DNA of 48,475 nt from Phreatobacter sp. (GCF_022843985.1 NZ_JALHMP010000031.1:1-48475); one strand, 5' to 3'; numbered from the stretch's first letter, positions 33,315-42,659 are shown. The notes: generated by a model from the letters alone, not told the origin. Numbers and translations are program-made.

Positions 33315-34478
33315 ATGCCCATCGTCAATCGCATCGCCGGCCTTCACGCGGAGGCCACGGCGTGGCGCCGCGATTTCCACCAGCATCCCGAACTGCTCTT
33401 CGATCTGCCGCGCACATCGGCGATCGTGGCGGAGAAGCTGCGCGCCTTCGGCTGCGACGCGGTCGTCACCGGCATCGGCCGCACCGGCGTCGTCGGTCTG
33501 ATCCACGGGGCGAAGACCACGTCGGGCCGGGTGATCGGCCTGAGGTCGGACATGGACGCACTGCCGCTCACCGAGATCACCGGACTGCCCCATGCCTCGA
33601 CCGTGCCGGGACAGATGCATGCCTGCGGCCATGACGGCCATATGGCGATGCTGCTGGGCGCGGCGAAATATCTCGCCGAGACCCGCAACTTCGACGGCAC
33701 TGTCGCGCTGATCTTCCAGCCGGCGGAAGAGGGCGGCGGCGGCGCCCGCGCCATGGTGGCCGACGGCCTGATGGAGCGCTTCGGCATCCAGGAGGTCTAT
33801 GGCATGCACAACAACCTGGACCCGGCCGGGACGCTCGCGGTGCGGGCCGGGCCGACCAGCGCGGCGGCCGACAAGATCCACATCCTCGTCGAGGGCAAGG
33901 GCGGCCATGCCGCCAAGCCGCACCTCGCTGTCGACACGGTCCTGGTCGCCGCCCAGATCATCATCGCGGTGCAATCCGTGGTGGCGCGCAACATCGACCC
34001 GCTGGGCAGCGCCGTCGTGTCGATCTGCGCCTTCAATGCCGGCCATGCCAACAATGTCATCCCGCAGACGGCGGAACTGCTCGGCACGGTGCGCACGCTC
34101 ACCAAGGACATCCAGGCCCTGGTCGAGCAGCGGCTGCGGCAGGTGGTCGAGATGACCGCCGAAAGCTACGGCGCCAGGGCGACCTTCACCTATACCTATG
34201 GCTGCCCGATGGTGGTGAACCACGCCGCCGAGGCCGAGCATGCCGCGGCGGTGGCCGCCTCCATCGTCGGCGAGGCCCTCGTGCGCCGCGACAAGCCGCC
34301 GACCATGGGCGCGGAGGATTTCTCCTTCATGCTGGAGGAGCGGCCCGGCTGCATGATCGGCATCGGCCAGGGCGGGGCGTTCGGCGTCCATCATCCCGCC
34401 TATGACTTCAACGACGAGATCCTGCCCATCGGCATGAGCTACTGGGCCCGCCTCGTCGAAACCCGCATGCCGGCCTGA
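33315..34478 (+). CDS. M20D amidohydrolase, array copy 1
   Basis: 387-residue hippurate/IAA-amino-acid hydrolase family member, expected to split an N-acyl amino acid. Predicted metal ligands are Cys104 and His106 (HACGHDGH), Glu138-Glu139 (PAEEGGGG), His165 and a C-terminal HHP. The family motif MHNxPGLPxG is altered to MHNNLDPAGT (about 164-173), near the active site. It is closest to copy 2: both share EERPGCMIGIGQGG and ILPIGMSYWARLVETR. The ATG at 33315 is best spaced from GGGA; an ATG 6 nt earlier is in frame. A weak TTGACC at 33260 could be a -35 box. Copy 2 follows after 22 nt. Confidence 0.92.
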   Translation: MPIVNRIAGLHAEATAWRRDFHQHPELLFDLPRTSAIVAEKLRAFGCDAVVTGIGRTGVVGLIHGAKTTSGRVIGLRSDMDALPLTEITGLPHASTVPGQMHACGHDGHMAMLLGAAKYLAETRNFDGTVALIFQPAEEGGGGARAMVADGLMERFGIQEVYGMHNNLDPAGTLAVRAGPTSAAADKIHILVEGKGGHAAKPHLAVDTVLVAAQIIIAVQSVVARNIDPLGSAVVSICAFNAGHANNVIPQTAELLGTVRTLTKDIQALVEQRLRQVVEMTAESYGARATFTYTYGCPMVVNHAAEAEHAAAVAASIVGEALVRRDKPPTMGAEDFSFMLEERPGCMIGIGQGGAFGVHHPAYDFNDEILPIGMSYWARLVETRMPA

Positions 34479-34500
34479 CCGCCCGCCACCGGAGGCCAAG

Positions 34501-35664
34501 GTGCCGATCGTCAACCGCATCGCCGCATTGCACGAGGAGGCCGCCGGCTGGCGGCAGGATTTCCATCGCCATCCCGAGCTCGGCTTCGACCTGCCCCGCA
34601 CGTCGGCCATCGTCGCCGACCGCCTCCGGGACTTCGGCTGCGACGCGGTGATCACCGGCATCGGCCGCTCGGGCGTCGTCGGCATCATCCGTGGCGCGCG
34701 GACGACCTCGGGACGGGTGGTCGGACTGCGGGCCGACATGGACGCGCTGCCCATCCACGAGTCCACCGGCGCAGACCATGCCTCGACAGTGGCGGGAAAG
34801 ATGCATGCCTGCGGCCATGACGGGCACATGGCCATGCTGCTGGGCGCGGCGAAATATCTCGCCGAGACGCGCAATTTCGATGGCACCGCCGTGCTGATCT
34901 TCCAGCCCGACGAGGAGGGGGGCCACGGCGCCCGCGCCATGATCGCCGACGACCTGATGGACCGGTTCGGCATCCACGAGGTCTATGGCATGCACAACAG
35001 CCAGGACCCGGTCGGCACGATCTCGGTGATCTCCGGCGCCGCCAGCGCCGCCGTCGACTGGATCCACATCGCCATCGAAGGCAAGGGCAGCCACGCGGCG
35101 CGGCCGCATCTGGCCGTCGACACCGTCCTCGTCGCGGCCCATATCATCGCCGCTGTCCAGTCCATCGCGGCGCGCAACGTTGATCCGCTCGCCAATGCCG
35201 TCGTCTCGCTCTGCCATGTCGATGCGGGCGCCGCCTTCAACGTCATTCCGCAGACCGCGGTGCTGCGCGGCACGGTGCGGACGCTGTCGAAGGCGGTGCA
35301 GGACCTGGTCGAGGCGCGGCTGCACCAGATCGTCGCCGGCGTCGCGGCGACCTTCGGCGCGAGCGCCACCCTGACCTATGACCGCGCCTGCCCGAGCGTG
35401 ATGAATACCGGGCCCGAATGCGACCATGCGGCCCGCGCCGCGGCCTCGGTTCTCGGCGAGACCGGGGTCTGGCGCGACGTCGACCCGGCCATGGGCGGCG
35501 AGGATTTCGCCTTCATGCTGGAGGAGCGGCCGGGCTGCATGATCGGCATCGGCCAGGGCGGCACCTACGGCCTGCACCACCCCTCCTACGATTTCAACGA
35601 CGCGATCCTGCCCATCGGCATGAGCTATTGGGCGAGGCTCGTCGAAACCCGCCTGCCGAGCTGA
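34501..35664 (+). CDS. M20D amidohydrolase, array copy 2
   Basis: 387 residues, collinear with copy 1. It has HACGHDGH, but the acidic motif reads QPDEEGGHGA instead of QPAEEGGGGA, and the MHNxPGLPxG motif is replaced by MHNSQDPVGT. Both glutamates are retained, so the enzyme is probably active with changed specificity. GTG start after a good GGAGG site. Only 22 nt from copy 1, so the two are surely co-transcribed. Confidence 0.92.
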   Translation: MPIVNRIAALHEEAAGWRQDFHRHPELGFDLPRTSAIVADRLRDFGCDAVITGIGRSGVVGIIRGARTTSGRVVGLRADMDALPIHESTGADHASTVAGKMHACGHDGHMAMLLGAAKYLAETRNFDGTAVLIFQPDEEGGHGARAMIADDLMDRFGIHEVYGMHNSQDPVGTISVISGAASAAVDWIHIAIEGKGSHAARPHLAVDTVLVAAHIIAAVQSIAARNVDPLANAVVSLCHVDAGAAFNVIPQTAVLRGTVRTLSKAVQDLVEARLHQIVAGVAATFGASATLTYDRACPSVMNTGPECDHAARAAASVLGETGVWRDVDPAMGGEDFAFMLEERPGCMIGIGQGGTYGLHHPSYDFNDAILPIGMSYWARLVETRLPS

Positions 35665-35705
35665 TAGAAGGGCCGCAAGGCCACCGCCCTTTCCGGAGAA
35701 TGACC

Positions 35706-36872
35706 ATGCCCATCAACAACCGCATCGCCTCCCTCCACGACGAGGTGACCGCCTGGCGCCGCGACCTGCACGAGAACCCCGAGTTGATGTTCGACGTGCA
35801 CCGCACCGCCGGCATCGTCGCCGACAAGCTGCGCGCATTCGGCTGCGACGAGGTCGTCACCGGCATCGGCCAGACCGGCGTCGTCGGCATCATCAAGGGC
35901 CGCAACACCGGCTCGGGCAAGGTGATCGGGCTGCGCGCCGACATGGACGCGCTGCCGCTCAGCGAGATCACCGGCCTGCCGCATGCCTCCAAGGTGCCGG
36001 GGAAGATGCATGCCTGCGGCCATGACGGCCACACGGCGATGCTGCTGGGCGCGGCCAAGTACCTCGCCGAGACGCGCAATTTCGACGGCACGGTGGCGGT
36101 CATCTTCCAGCCGGCGGAAGAGGGCGGCGGCGGCGGCCGCGAGATGGTCAATGACGGGATGATGGACCGTTTCGGCATCCAGGAGGTCTATGGCATGCAC
36201 AATGCGCCGGGCCTGCCGGTGGGCAAGTTCGCCCTGCGCGCCGGCCCGCTCATGGCCGCGGCCGACCGCATCCAGATCGATGTCGAGGGCAAGGGCGGCC
36301 ATGCCGCCCGCCCGCACCAGTCGATCGACACGATCCTCATCGCCTCGCAGATCGTCAACGCGGTGCAGTCGATCGTCTCGCGCAATGTCGACCCGCTCGG
36401 CAATGCGGTCGTCTCCATCTGCGCCTTCAATGCCGGCTTCACCGACAATGTCATCCCGCAGACGGCGACGCTGCTCGGCACGGTGCGCACGCTCACCCCT
36501 GAGATGCGCGATCTCGTCGAGAAGCGGCTGCACACCGTCGTCGAGGGCACCGCGACCGTCTATGGCGGCACCGCCAAGCTCACCTATTTCCGCGACTATC
36601 CGGTGACCCGGAACCATGCCGAGAACGCCGTCTTCGCCGGTGATGCCGCCGCCGCGGTGGTCGGCGACGAGGGTGTCAACCGCGACACCGTGCCGGTGAT
36701 GGGCGGCGAGGACTTCTCCTTCATGCTGGAGGCCCGCCCCGGCGCCTTCATCTTCATCGGCCAGGGCGACACCGCCTCCGTCCATCACCCCGCCTATGAC
36801 TTCAACGACGAGATCATCCCCATCGGCATGAGCTACTGGGCCAAGCTCGTCGAGAGCCGCCTCACGGCCTGA
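35706..36872 (+). CDS. M20D amidohydrolase, array copy 3
   Basis: 388 residues with all family motifs: HACGHDGHTAML, PAEEGGGGG, canonical MHNAPGLPVG, EGKGGHAARPH in the dimer domain and MGGEDFSFML near the end. It pairs with copy 4: both end EARPGAFIFIGQGDTASVHH. The ATG at 35706 follows GGAG by 7 nt; an ATG 6 nt upstream is in frame. The 41-nt gap after copy 2 has no evident terminator. Confidence 0.93.
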   Translation: MPINNRIASLHDEVTAWRRDLHENPELMFDVHRTAGIVADKLRAFGCDEVVTGIGQTGVVGIIKGRNTGSGKVIGLRADMDALPLSEITGLPHASKVPGKMHACGHDGHTAMLLGAAKYLAETRNFDGTVAVIFQPAEEGGGGGREMVNDGMMDRFGIQEVYGMHNAPGLPVGKFALRAGPLMAAADRIQIDVEGKGGHAARPHQSIDTILIASQIVNAVQSIVSRNVDPLGNAVVSICAFNAGFTDNVIPQTATLLGTVRTLTPEMRDLVEKRLHTVVEGTATVYGGTAKLTYFRDYPVTRNHAENAVFAGDAAAAVVGDEGVNRDTVPVMGGEDFSFMLEARPGAFIFIGQGDTASVHHPAYDFNDEIIPIGMSYWAKLVESRLTA

Positions 36873-36932
36873 TCCCCATTCCCGGCGCGGCCCTCGTCCG
36901 CGCCGGCCTTCCCTCTGCGCAGGACCACCGAC

Positions 36933-38099
36933 ATGCCCATCGTCAACCGCATCGCCGCCCTCCACGAGGAGGTCACCGCCTGGCGCCGCGACATCCACGC
37001 ATATCCGGAGCTGCAGTTCGACGTGCACCGCACCGCCGGGATCGTCGCCGACAAGCTGAGGGCGTTCGGCTGCGACGAGGTCATCACCGGCATCGGCCGC
37101 ACCGGCGTCGTCGGAATCATTCGCGGCCGAACCGACAGATCGGGCAAGGTGGTGGGCCTGCGCGCCGACATGGACGCGCTGCCGCTGACCGAGATCACCG
37201 GCCTGCCGCATGCCTCGAAGGTGCCGGGGAAGATGCATGCCTGCGGCCATGACGGCCACACGGCCATGCTGCTCGGCGCCGCCAAATACCTCGCCGAGAC
37301 GCGCAACTTCGACGGCACCGTCGCGGTCATCTTCCAGCCGGCGGAGGAGGGCGAGAAGGGCGGCGAGGCCATGGTGCTCGACGGCATGATGGAGCGCTTC
37401 GGCATCCAGGAGGTCTATGGCATGCACAATGCGCCGGGCCTGCCCGTCGGCCATTTTGCCATCCGTCCGGGGCCGATGCTGGCGGCGGTCGACAATTTCC
37501 GCATCCATGTCGAGGGCAAGGGCGGCCATGCCGCCAAGCCGCATCTGGCGGTCGACACGATCCTTGCCGGCGCGCATATCGTGGCGGCGGTGCAGTCGAT
37601 CGTGGCGCGCAATGTCGACCCGCTGAAGAGCGCCGTTATCTCCATCTGCGCCTTCAATGCCGGGTTCGCCAACAATGTCATTCCGCAGACGGCGGAGCTG
37701 CGCGGCACGGCGCGCACCCATGACGCAGAGGTGCGCGACCTGATCGAGGTCCGGCTGCGGGAGGTCGTCGAGAAGACCGCCGCCGCCTTCGGCGCCACGG
37801 CCAGGGTGGAGCATGTGCGGGTGGTGCCGGCCACCGTCAACGATCCCGCTTATACGCCGCATGCGGTCGCCGCGGCGGCCGCCGTGGTCGGCGACAAGGC
37901 GGTGAACGACGACGCGCCGCAGATCATGGGCGGCGAGGATTTCTCCTACATGCTCGAGGCGCGGCCCGGCGCCTTCATCTTCATCGGCCAGGGCGACACC
38001 GCCTCCGTGCATCACCCCGCCTATGATTTCAACGACGAGATCATCCCGCTCGGCATGAGCTACTGGGCGAAGCTGGTCGAGAACCGCATGCCGGCGTGA
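36933..38099 (+). CDS. M20D amidohydrolase, array copy 4
   Basis: 388 residues. Canonical metal motifs; the acidic motif is PAEEGEKGGEAM, so the glycine run after the glutamates is replaced by a charged stretch unlike the other copies. MHNAPGLPVG is intact. Highly similar to copy 3, particularly in the final 45 residues. AGGA ribosome-binding site; 60 nt after copy 3. Confidence 0.93.
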   Translation: MPIVNRIAALHEEVTAWRRDIHAYPELQFDVHRTAGIVADKLRAFGCDEVITGIGRTGVVGIIRGRTDRSGKVVGLRADMDALPLTEITGLPHASKVPGKMHACGHDGHTAMLLGAAKYLAETRNFDGTVAVIFQPAEEGEKGGEAMVLDGMMERFGIQEVYGMHNAPGLPVGHFAIRPGPMLAAVDNFRIHVEGKGGHAAKPHLAVDTILAGAHIVAAVQSIVARNVDPLKSAVISICAFNAGFANNVIPQTAELRGTARTHDAEVRDLIEVRLREVVEKTAAAFGATARVEHVRVVPATVNDPAYTPHAVAAAAAVVGDKAVNDDAPQIMGGEDFSYMLEARPGAFIFIGQGDTASVHHPAYDFNDEIIPLGMSYWAKLVENRMPA

Positions 38100-38139
38100 C
38101 CCCAGGCGTCCGGCCAGCCCCTCGCCTCCGCGCGCGTGC

Positions 38140-38154
38140 CGCGCTAGCCTCCCG
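38140..38154 (+). promoter_or_regulatory. Possible promoter segment before copy 5
   Basis: A 15-nt string containing GCTAGCCT recurs exactly before the erythronate-dehydrogenase-like gene (42613-42627), at nearly the same distance from the ATG (27 versus 33 nt). TAGCCT could be a -10 box, but no -35 partner is obvious. Confidence 0.25.
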
Positions 38155-38180
38155 CTTTCGCCTGCCCTTCGGAGATTTCC

Positions 38181-39347
38181 ATGCCCGTCATCAACCGCGT
38201 TGCCGACCTCCACGACGAGATCACCGCCTGGCGCCGTGACTTCCACGAAAATCCGGAGCTGCTCTACGACGTGCACCGCACTGCCGGCATCGTCGCGGAG
38301 AAACTGAAGGCCTTCGGCTGCGACGAGGTCGTCCCCGGCATCGGCCAGACCGGCGTCGTCGCCGTCATCAAGGGGCGCAAGAGCGGCTCGGGCAAGGTCA
38401 TCGGCCTGCGCGCCGACATGGACGCGCTCCCCATCGAGGAAGCCACCGACCTGCCCTACAAGTCCAAGGTGCCGGGCAAGATGCACGCCTGCGGCCATGA
38501 CGGCCACACCGCCATGCTGCTCGGCGCGGCGAAGTACCTCGCCGAGACGCGCAATTTCGACGGCACGGCGGTGGTCATCTTCCAGCCGGCGGAAGAGGGA
38601 GGCGGCGGCGGCGACGCCATGGTCAAGGACGGCCTGATGACCCGCTGGAACATCCAGGAGGTCTATGGCCTGCACAACATGCCGGGCATTCCCGTCGGCA
38701 CGTTCGCCGTGCGCAAGGGCCCGGCCATGGCGGCGGCGGACCGCTTCATCATCGACATCGAGGGCAAGGGCGGCCATGGCGCCATGCCGCATCTGTGCGT
38801 CGATCCGGTCCAGGCGGGCTTTGCCATCGGGCTGGCCATGCAGACCATCGTGGCGCGCAATGTCGATCCGATCGAGAGCGCCGTGGTCTCCATCACCTCG
38901 GTCAAGGCCGGCGAGGCCTTCAACGTCATCCCGCAGACCCTGCGCATGCTCGGCACGGTGCGCACCTTCAAGCCGGAGATCCAGGATCTGGTGGAGGCGC
39001 GGATGAAGGAGCTGGTGGTGAATGTCGCCAAGGGCATGGGCTGCGTCGCGACGGTCGACTACCTGCGCGGCTATCCCGTCACCTTCAACCATGCCGACCA
39101 GACCGACTTCGCCGTCAAGGTGGCGCAGTCCGTCGTCGGCGCCGACAAGGTCGATCCCAACACGCCGCCGCTGATGGGCGCCGAGGACTTCTCCTACATG
39201 CTCAACGAGCGGCCGGGCAGCTACATCTTCCTCGGCAATGGCGACACCGCCGCCTGCCACCACCCCGCCTACAATTTCGACGACGCCGCGATCCCGGTGG
39301 GCACCAGCTACCTCGCCAAGCTCGTCGAAGCGGCCATGCCGGCGTGA
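38181..39347 (+). CDS. M20D amidohydrolase, array copy 5
   Basis: 388 residues, the most divergent and most canonical member. It has HNMPGIPVG, GKGGHGAMPH (copies 1-4 have GGHAA), HACGHDGHTAML, PAEEGGGGG and MGAEDFSYML. The others may derive from a copy-5-like ancestor. GGAG site 7 nt before the ATG; 81 nt after copy 4, a gap that contains a possible separate promoter. Its stop overlaps an alternative GTG start of the next gene. Confidence 0.93.
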   Translation: MPVINRVADLHDEITAWRRDFHENPELLYDVHRTAGIVAEKLKAFGCDEVVPGIGQTGVVAVIKGRKSGSGKVIGLRADMDALPIEEATDLPYKSKVPGKMHACGHDGHTAMLLGAAKYLAETRNFDGTAVVIFQPAEEGGGGGDAMVKDGLMTRWNIQEVYGLHNMPGIPVGTFAVRKGPAMAAADRFIIDIEGKGGHGAMPHLCVDPVQAGFAIGLAMQTIVARNVDPIESAVVSITSVKAGEAFNVIPQTLRMLGTVRTFKPEIQDLVEARMKELVVNVAKGMGCVATVDYLRGYPVTFNHADQTDFAVKVAQSVVGADKVDPNTPPLMGAEDFSYMLNERPGSYIFLGNGDTAACHHPAYNFDDAAIPVGTSYLAKLVEAAMPA

Positions 39348-39355
39348 GCGGGACC

Positions 39356-40327
39356 ATGACCGCAAACCCCGTCGCGCTCGGCATTGTCGGCGCCGGCATC
39401 ATGGGCGAGCGCCTGCTCGGCGCCGCCCTGTCCCAGGCGGCCGATGTCGTCGGCATTACCGGCATCTGGGACCCCTCGGCGGAAGCCATGGCGCGCATGG
39501 GCGCGGCCTTTCCGGGCGTGCCGCGCCTTGCCGATGCGGCGGCGGTGATCGCCGCCTGCGACGCGCTCTATATCGCCTCGCCGCCGTCGTCGCACCTCGC
39601 CCATGCCCGGGCGGCTCTGGCAGCCGGAAAAGCCGTGTTCTGCGAAAAGCCGCTGGCGGTGGATGTCGCCGATGCCCGCGCCTTCGTCGCCGAGGCGGGC
39701 GCCAGGGGCGCCGTCAACTTCCCCTTTGCCTCCTCCTTCGGGGTGGCGACCCTGCAGCGCTGGATCGCCGAGGGCGCGGTCGGCACCGCGCGCCAGATCA
39801 CCATCGAGGTCGCCTTCGCCACCTGGCCGCGCTCCTGGCAGAGGGACGCGGCGGGCTGGCTGGACGGGAGGGCGCAAGGCGGCTTCACCCGCGAGGTGGT
39901 GTCGCATTTCCTCTTCCTGTCCCGCCGGCTCGGCGGGCCGCTGGCGGGCCTGAAGGCGACGGCGGAGTATCCGGAGGCGGGGAAGTCCGAGCGCCGCATC
40001 GCCGCGACGCTGACCGCGGGCGGCCTGCCGGTGACGCTCACGGGCAGCGTCGGCACGACCGAGAAGGACGACCACAACATCTGGATGATCGCCGGCGATG
40101 CGGGCGCCGTCCGGCTGCGCGACTGGTCGATCGCCGAGCGGCGGATGGCGGACGGCTCCTGGCAGCCCGACCCGGAGGCGCTGCCCAACGAGAAGATGCG
40201 GCCGCTGGTGCTGCGCCGGCAGCTCGAAGGCGTCGCGGCGCTGGTCCGCGGCCAACCGCACCACCTCGCGACGCTGGCCGAGGCGCTGGAGGTGCAGGAG
40301 GTGGTGGAGGCGATCCTGAAGGGGTGA
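39356..40327 (+). CDS. Gfo/Idh/MocA-family oxidoreductase
   Basis: NAD(P)-dependent dehydrogenase of 323 residues, often acting on sugars or cyclitols. N-terminal Rossmann motif ALGIVGAGIMGERLLGAAL (about 7-25), YIASPPSSHLAHARAAL, and the EKP motif in VFCEKPLAVDV (about 96-106) with the catalytic-region lysine; then the C-terminal substrate domain. The ATG at 39356 is used; an in-frame GTG at 39344 would overlap the previous stop. It is 8 nt after the amidohydrolase array and likely shares its transcript, so its substrate may be a product of those hydrolases. Confidence 0.87.
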   Translation: MTANPVALGIVGAGIMGERLLGAALSQAADVVGITGIWDPSAEAMARMGAAFPGVPRLADAAAVIAACDALYIASPPSSHLAHARAALAAGKAVFCEKPLAVDVADARAFVAEAGARGAVNFPFASSFGVATLQRWIAEGAVGTARQITIEVAFATWPRSWQRDAAGWLDGRAQGGFTREVVSHFLFLSRRLGGPLAGLKATAEYPEAGKSERRIAATLTAGGLPVTLTGSVGTTEKDDHNIWMIAGDAGAVRLRDWSIAERRMADGSWQPDPEALPNEKMRPLVLRRQLEGVAALVRGQPHHLATLAEALEVQEVVEAILKG

Positions 40328-40774
40328 TTCTGGGAAGAGGAAGAGCCCTCCCTTACCCTCCCCGCCCCCGCGGGCAGGGAGACCACGACGCCGCGCCACT
40401 GCCTCACCGATCCGCCAGGCCCAACCCATCGATAGTCCAGGGAGGCCGAAGTCTCCCTCCCTGCGACAGCGGGGAGGGTAAGGGTGAGGCCTTCGGCAGT
40501 CTCGGTCGCTGCCGAGGCCCGCTGTGCCCCTCAGAACCGCAGCGCCGTTGACCGCCACCATGGCAGTTCCATGATAGCCACCAACCCTTCCGTCATGGCC
40601 GGGCTTGTCCCGGCCATCCACGACTTGAACACGCGGCTTAAGGCAAAATTCGTGGATGCCCGGGACAAGCCCGGGCATGACGGGTGAGGTTCGGTCGGGA
40701 GAACCGCGACGGGCGATCACCTTTCCGGCAGCGAGCCTCGAAGGTCGCACTTGGCTGATGCAGGGCGCCCGCCC
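40328..40774. repeat. Convergent gap with an inverted pair and repeat fragments
   Basis: The 447-nt gap has no gene. It holds an inverted pair, 40350-40365 and 40469-40484 (16 bp perfect, CCCTTACCCTCCCCGC type), copy 3 of the palindromic element (40590-40683), and a truncated piece of the second repeat (40731-40753). This is an accumulation of repeats in one 3'-3' gap. Confidence 0.8.
40590..40683 (-). repeat. Palindromic intergenic repeat, copy 3 (inverted)
   Basis: Reverse orientation relative to copies 1, 2 and 4, lying between the Gfo/Idh/MocA and GMC genes. Both hairpins and the CCACGA/CGTGG inner boundary are kept. Confidence 0.85.
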
Positions 40775-42400
40775 CTACCTCTTCCCATCCTCCAGGATCA
40801 TCCGCGCGCCCTTCTCGGCGATCATCAGCGTCGGCGTGTTGGTATTGCCGGAGGTGATGGTCGGCATGACGGACGCATCCGCCACCCTGAGCCCCTCCAC
40901 CCCGATGACGCGCAGGCGCTCGTCCACCACCGCCAGCGGGTCGGAGGCGAGGCCCATCTTCGCGGTGCCGACGGGATGGAAGATGGTGGTGCCGATGTCG
41001 CCGGCGGCCTTCGCCAGGCTCTCGACATCGTCGCCGATCACCGGGCCGGGGAGATATTCCTGCGGACGATAGGGCGCCAGCGCCGCCTGGCCCATCAGCC
41101 GCCGTGTGACGCGCAGCGAATCCGCCGCCACCTGCCGGTCCTCGTCGGTAGCGAGATAGTTCGGCGCGATGAGGGGCTTGTCGGCCGGATCGGCGGAGCG
41201 GATGTGGACGGAGCCACGCGAGGTCGGCCTGAGATTGCAGGGCGCGACCGTCACGGCGGGGAAGCGGTGCAGCGGGTCGCCGAACTTGTCGAGCGACAAG
41301 GGCTGGACGTGGAACTGGATGTTGGCCCGTTCCTGGGCGGGATCGGAGCGGGTGAAGATGCCGAGCTGGCTCGGCGCCATGGTCAGCGGGCCGGTGCGGC
41401 GGAGGAGATATTCGAGCCCCATCAGGCCGCGCTTGAACAGGTTGTGGTAGGTCTCGTTCAGCGTCTTGATGCCGTCGACCCTGTAGATGGCGCGGATCTG
41501 CAGGTGGTCCTGCAGATTGCCGCCGACGCCGGGCTTCTCCTTCACCACGGGGATGCCGTGGCGGGCCAGCACCTCGCCATGGCCAATGCCGGAGAGTTCG
41601 AGGATCTGCGTCGAGCCGATGGAACCGGCGGTGAGCACGACCTCGCCGCGACAGCGGGCGACGACGCTCTCGCCGCCCTGGCGGAACTGCACCCCCGTCA
41701 CCCGGCCGTTCTCCACGATCACCTTCTCCACCAGCACGCCGGAGAGGAGATCGAGATTGTCGCGGGCGTCGATGACCGGCTTCAGGAAGCCGCGGGCCGC
41801 CGACCAGCGCAGGCCCTTCTTCTGGTTGACGTGGAAATAGGCGGTGCCCTCGTTGTCGCCGGTGTTGAAATCGTCGAGGGGGCGGACGCCCATCTGCACC
41901 GCCGCCTCGCGCACCTTGTCGAGCAGGTCCCAGCGCACGCGCGGCGCCTCCACCCGCCATTCGCCGCCGGCGCCGTGGTGCTCGCCCTCCCCGAGGAAAT
42001 GATCCTCGAGCCTGCGGAAGACCGGCCGGACATCGTCCCAGCCCCAGCCGGCGAGGCCGAGCTGGCGCCAATGGTCATAGTCGGCGCTCTGGCCGCGCAT
42101 GGTGATCATGGCGTTGATGGCGGAGGAGCCGCCGATCACCTTGCCGCGTGGATAGATCAGCGAGCGGCCGTTGAGGCCGGCCTCCGCCTCGGTCCTGAAC
42201 ATCCAGTCGGCGCGCGGATTGCCGATGGCGAAGAGATAGCCGACGGGAATGTGGAACCAGATCCAGTCATCCTTGCCGCCGGCCTCCAGCAGCAGGACCC
42301 GGTTCCTGGGATCGGCGGAGAGGCGGTTGGCCATGAGGCAGCCGGCCGTGCCGGCGCCGCAGACGATATAGTCCCACTCACCCTCGATGGTGCGGGCCAT
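40775..42400 (-). CDS. GMC-family oxidoreductase (choline-dehydrogenase-like)
   Basis: FAD-dependent alcohol dehydrogenase of 541 residues. FAD motif DYIVCGAGTAGCLMANRL (about 10-27) and LLLEAGG, the GGSSAINAM signature, and C-terminal HPVGTAKMG with the catalytic histidine, then NTNTPTLMIAEKGA. The alcohol substrate is unknown; choline, alkanol and polyethylene-glycol dehydrogenases share these motifs. The start at 42400 has a strong GGAGGGGA site. Divergent from the erythronate-dehydrogenase-like gene. Confidence 0.92.
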   Translation of the reverse strand: MARTIEGEWDYIVCGAGTAGCLMANRLSADPRNRVLLLEAGGKDDWIWFHIPVGYLFAIGNPRADWMFRTEAEAGLNGRSLIYPRGKVIGGSSAINAMITMRGQSADYDHWRQLGLAGWGWDDVRPVFRRLEDHFLGEGEHHGAGGEWRVEAPRVRWDLLDKVREAAVQMGVRPLDDFNTGDNEGTAYFHVNQKKGLRWSAARGFLKPVIDARDNLDLLSGVLVEKVIVENGRVTGVQFRQGGESVVARCRGEVVLTAGSIGSTQILELSGIGHGEVLARHGIPVVKEKPGVGGNLQDHLQIRAIYRVDGIKTLNETYHNLFKRGLMGLEYLLRRTGPLTMAPSQLGIFTRSDPAQERANIQFHVQPLSLDKFGDPLHRFPAVTVAPCNLRPTSRGSVHIRSADPADKPLIAPNYLATDEDRQVAADSLRVTRRLMGQAALAPYRPQEYLPGPVIGDDVESLAKAAGDIGTTIFHPVGTAKMGLASDPLAVVDERLRVIGVEGLRVADASVMPTITSGNTNTPTLMIAEKGARMILEDGKR

Positions 42401-42612
42401 GGCTCCCCTCCGGCACTGTCGCGCGGGCTCTCGACGGCGGCCCTTCGACCGATCCATCGCGCGCGGCGTGGCGAAGGTCAATCGGGACGGAGGGGGGAGC
42501 CGGTATGGCTGCGACCGGCCTTCGATGATCCTGCTGCCGGGCGTAGACTCCACGGAACCGCAAAGCTGCAACCCGCCCCCTCGCGCGTGCCCCATTCCCT
42601 GCCGGCGCCGGG

Positions 42613-42627
42613 CGCGCTAGCCTCCCG
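42613..42627 (+). promoter_or_regulatory. Possible promoter segment before the denD-like gene
   Basis: Same 15-nt string as at 38140-38154, 33 nt before the ATG. See that entry; the assignment is tentative. Confidence 0.25.
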
Positions 42628-42659
42628 TCCAAATCGTTTGAAAAGAAGAGGACACGTCC

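Noticed and set aside
35625-39365. A 1246-codon open frame antisense to the amidohydrolase array
   Set aside because: Its repetitive appearance simply reflects the tandem paralogs on the opposite strand; no family sequence is visible.
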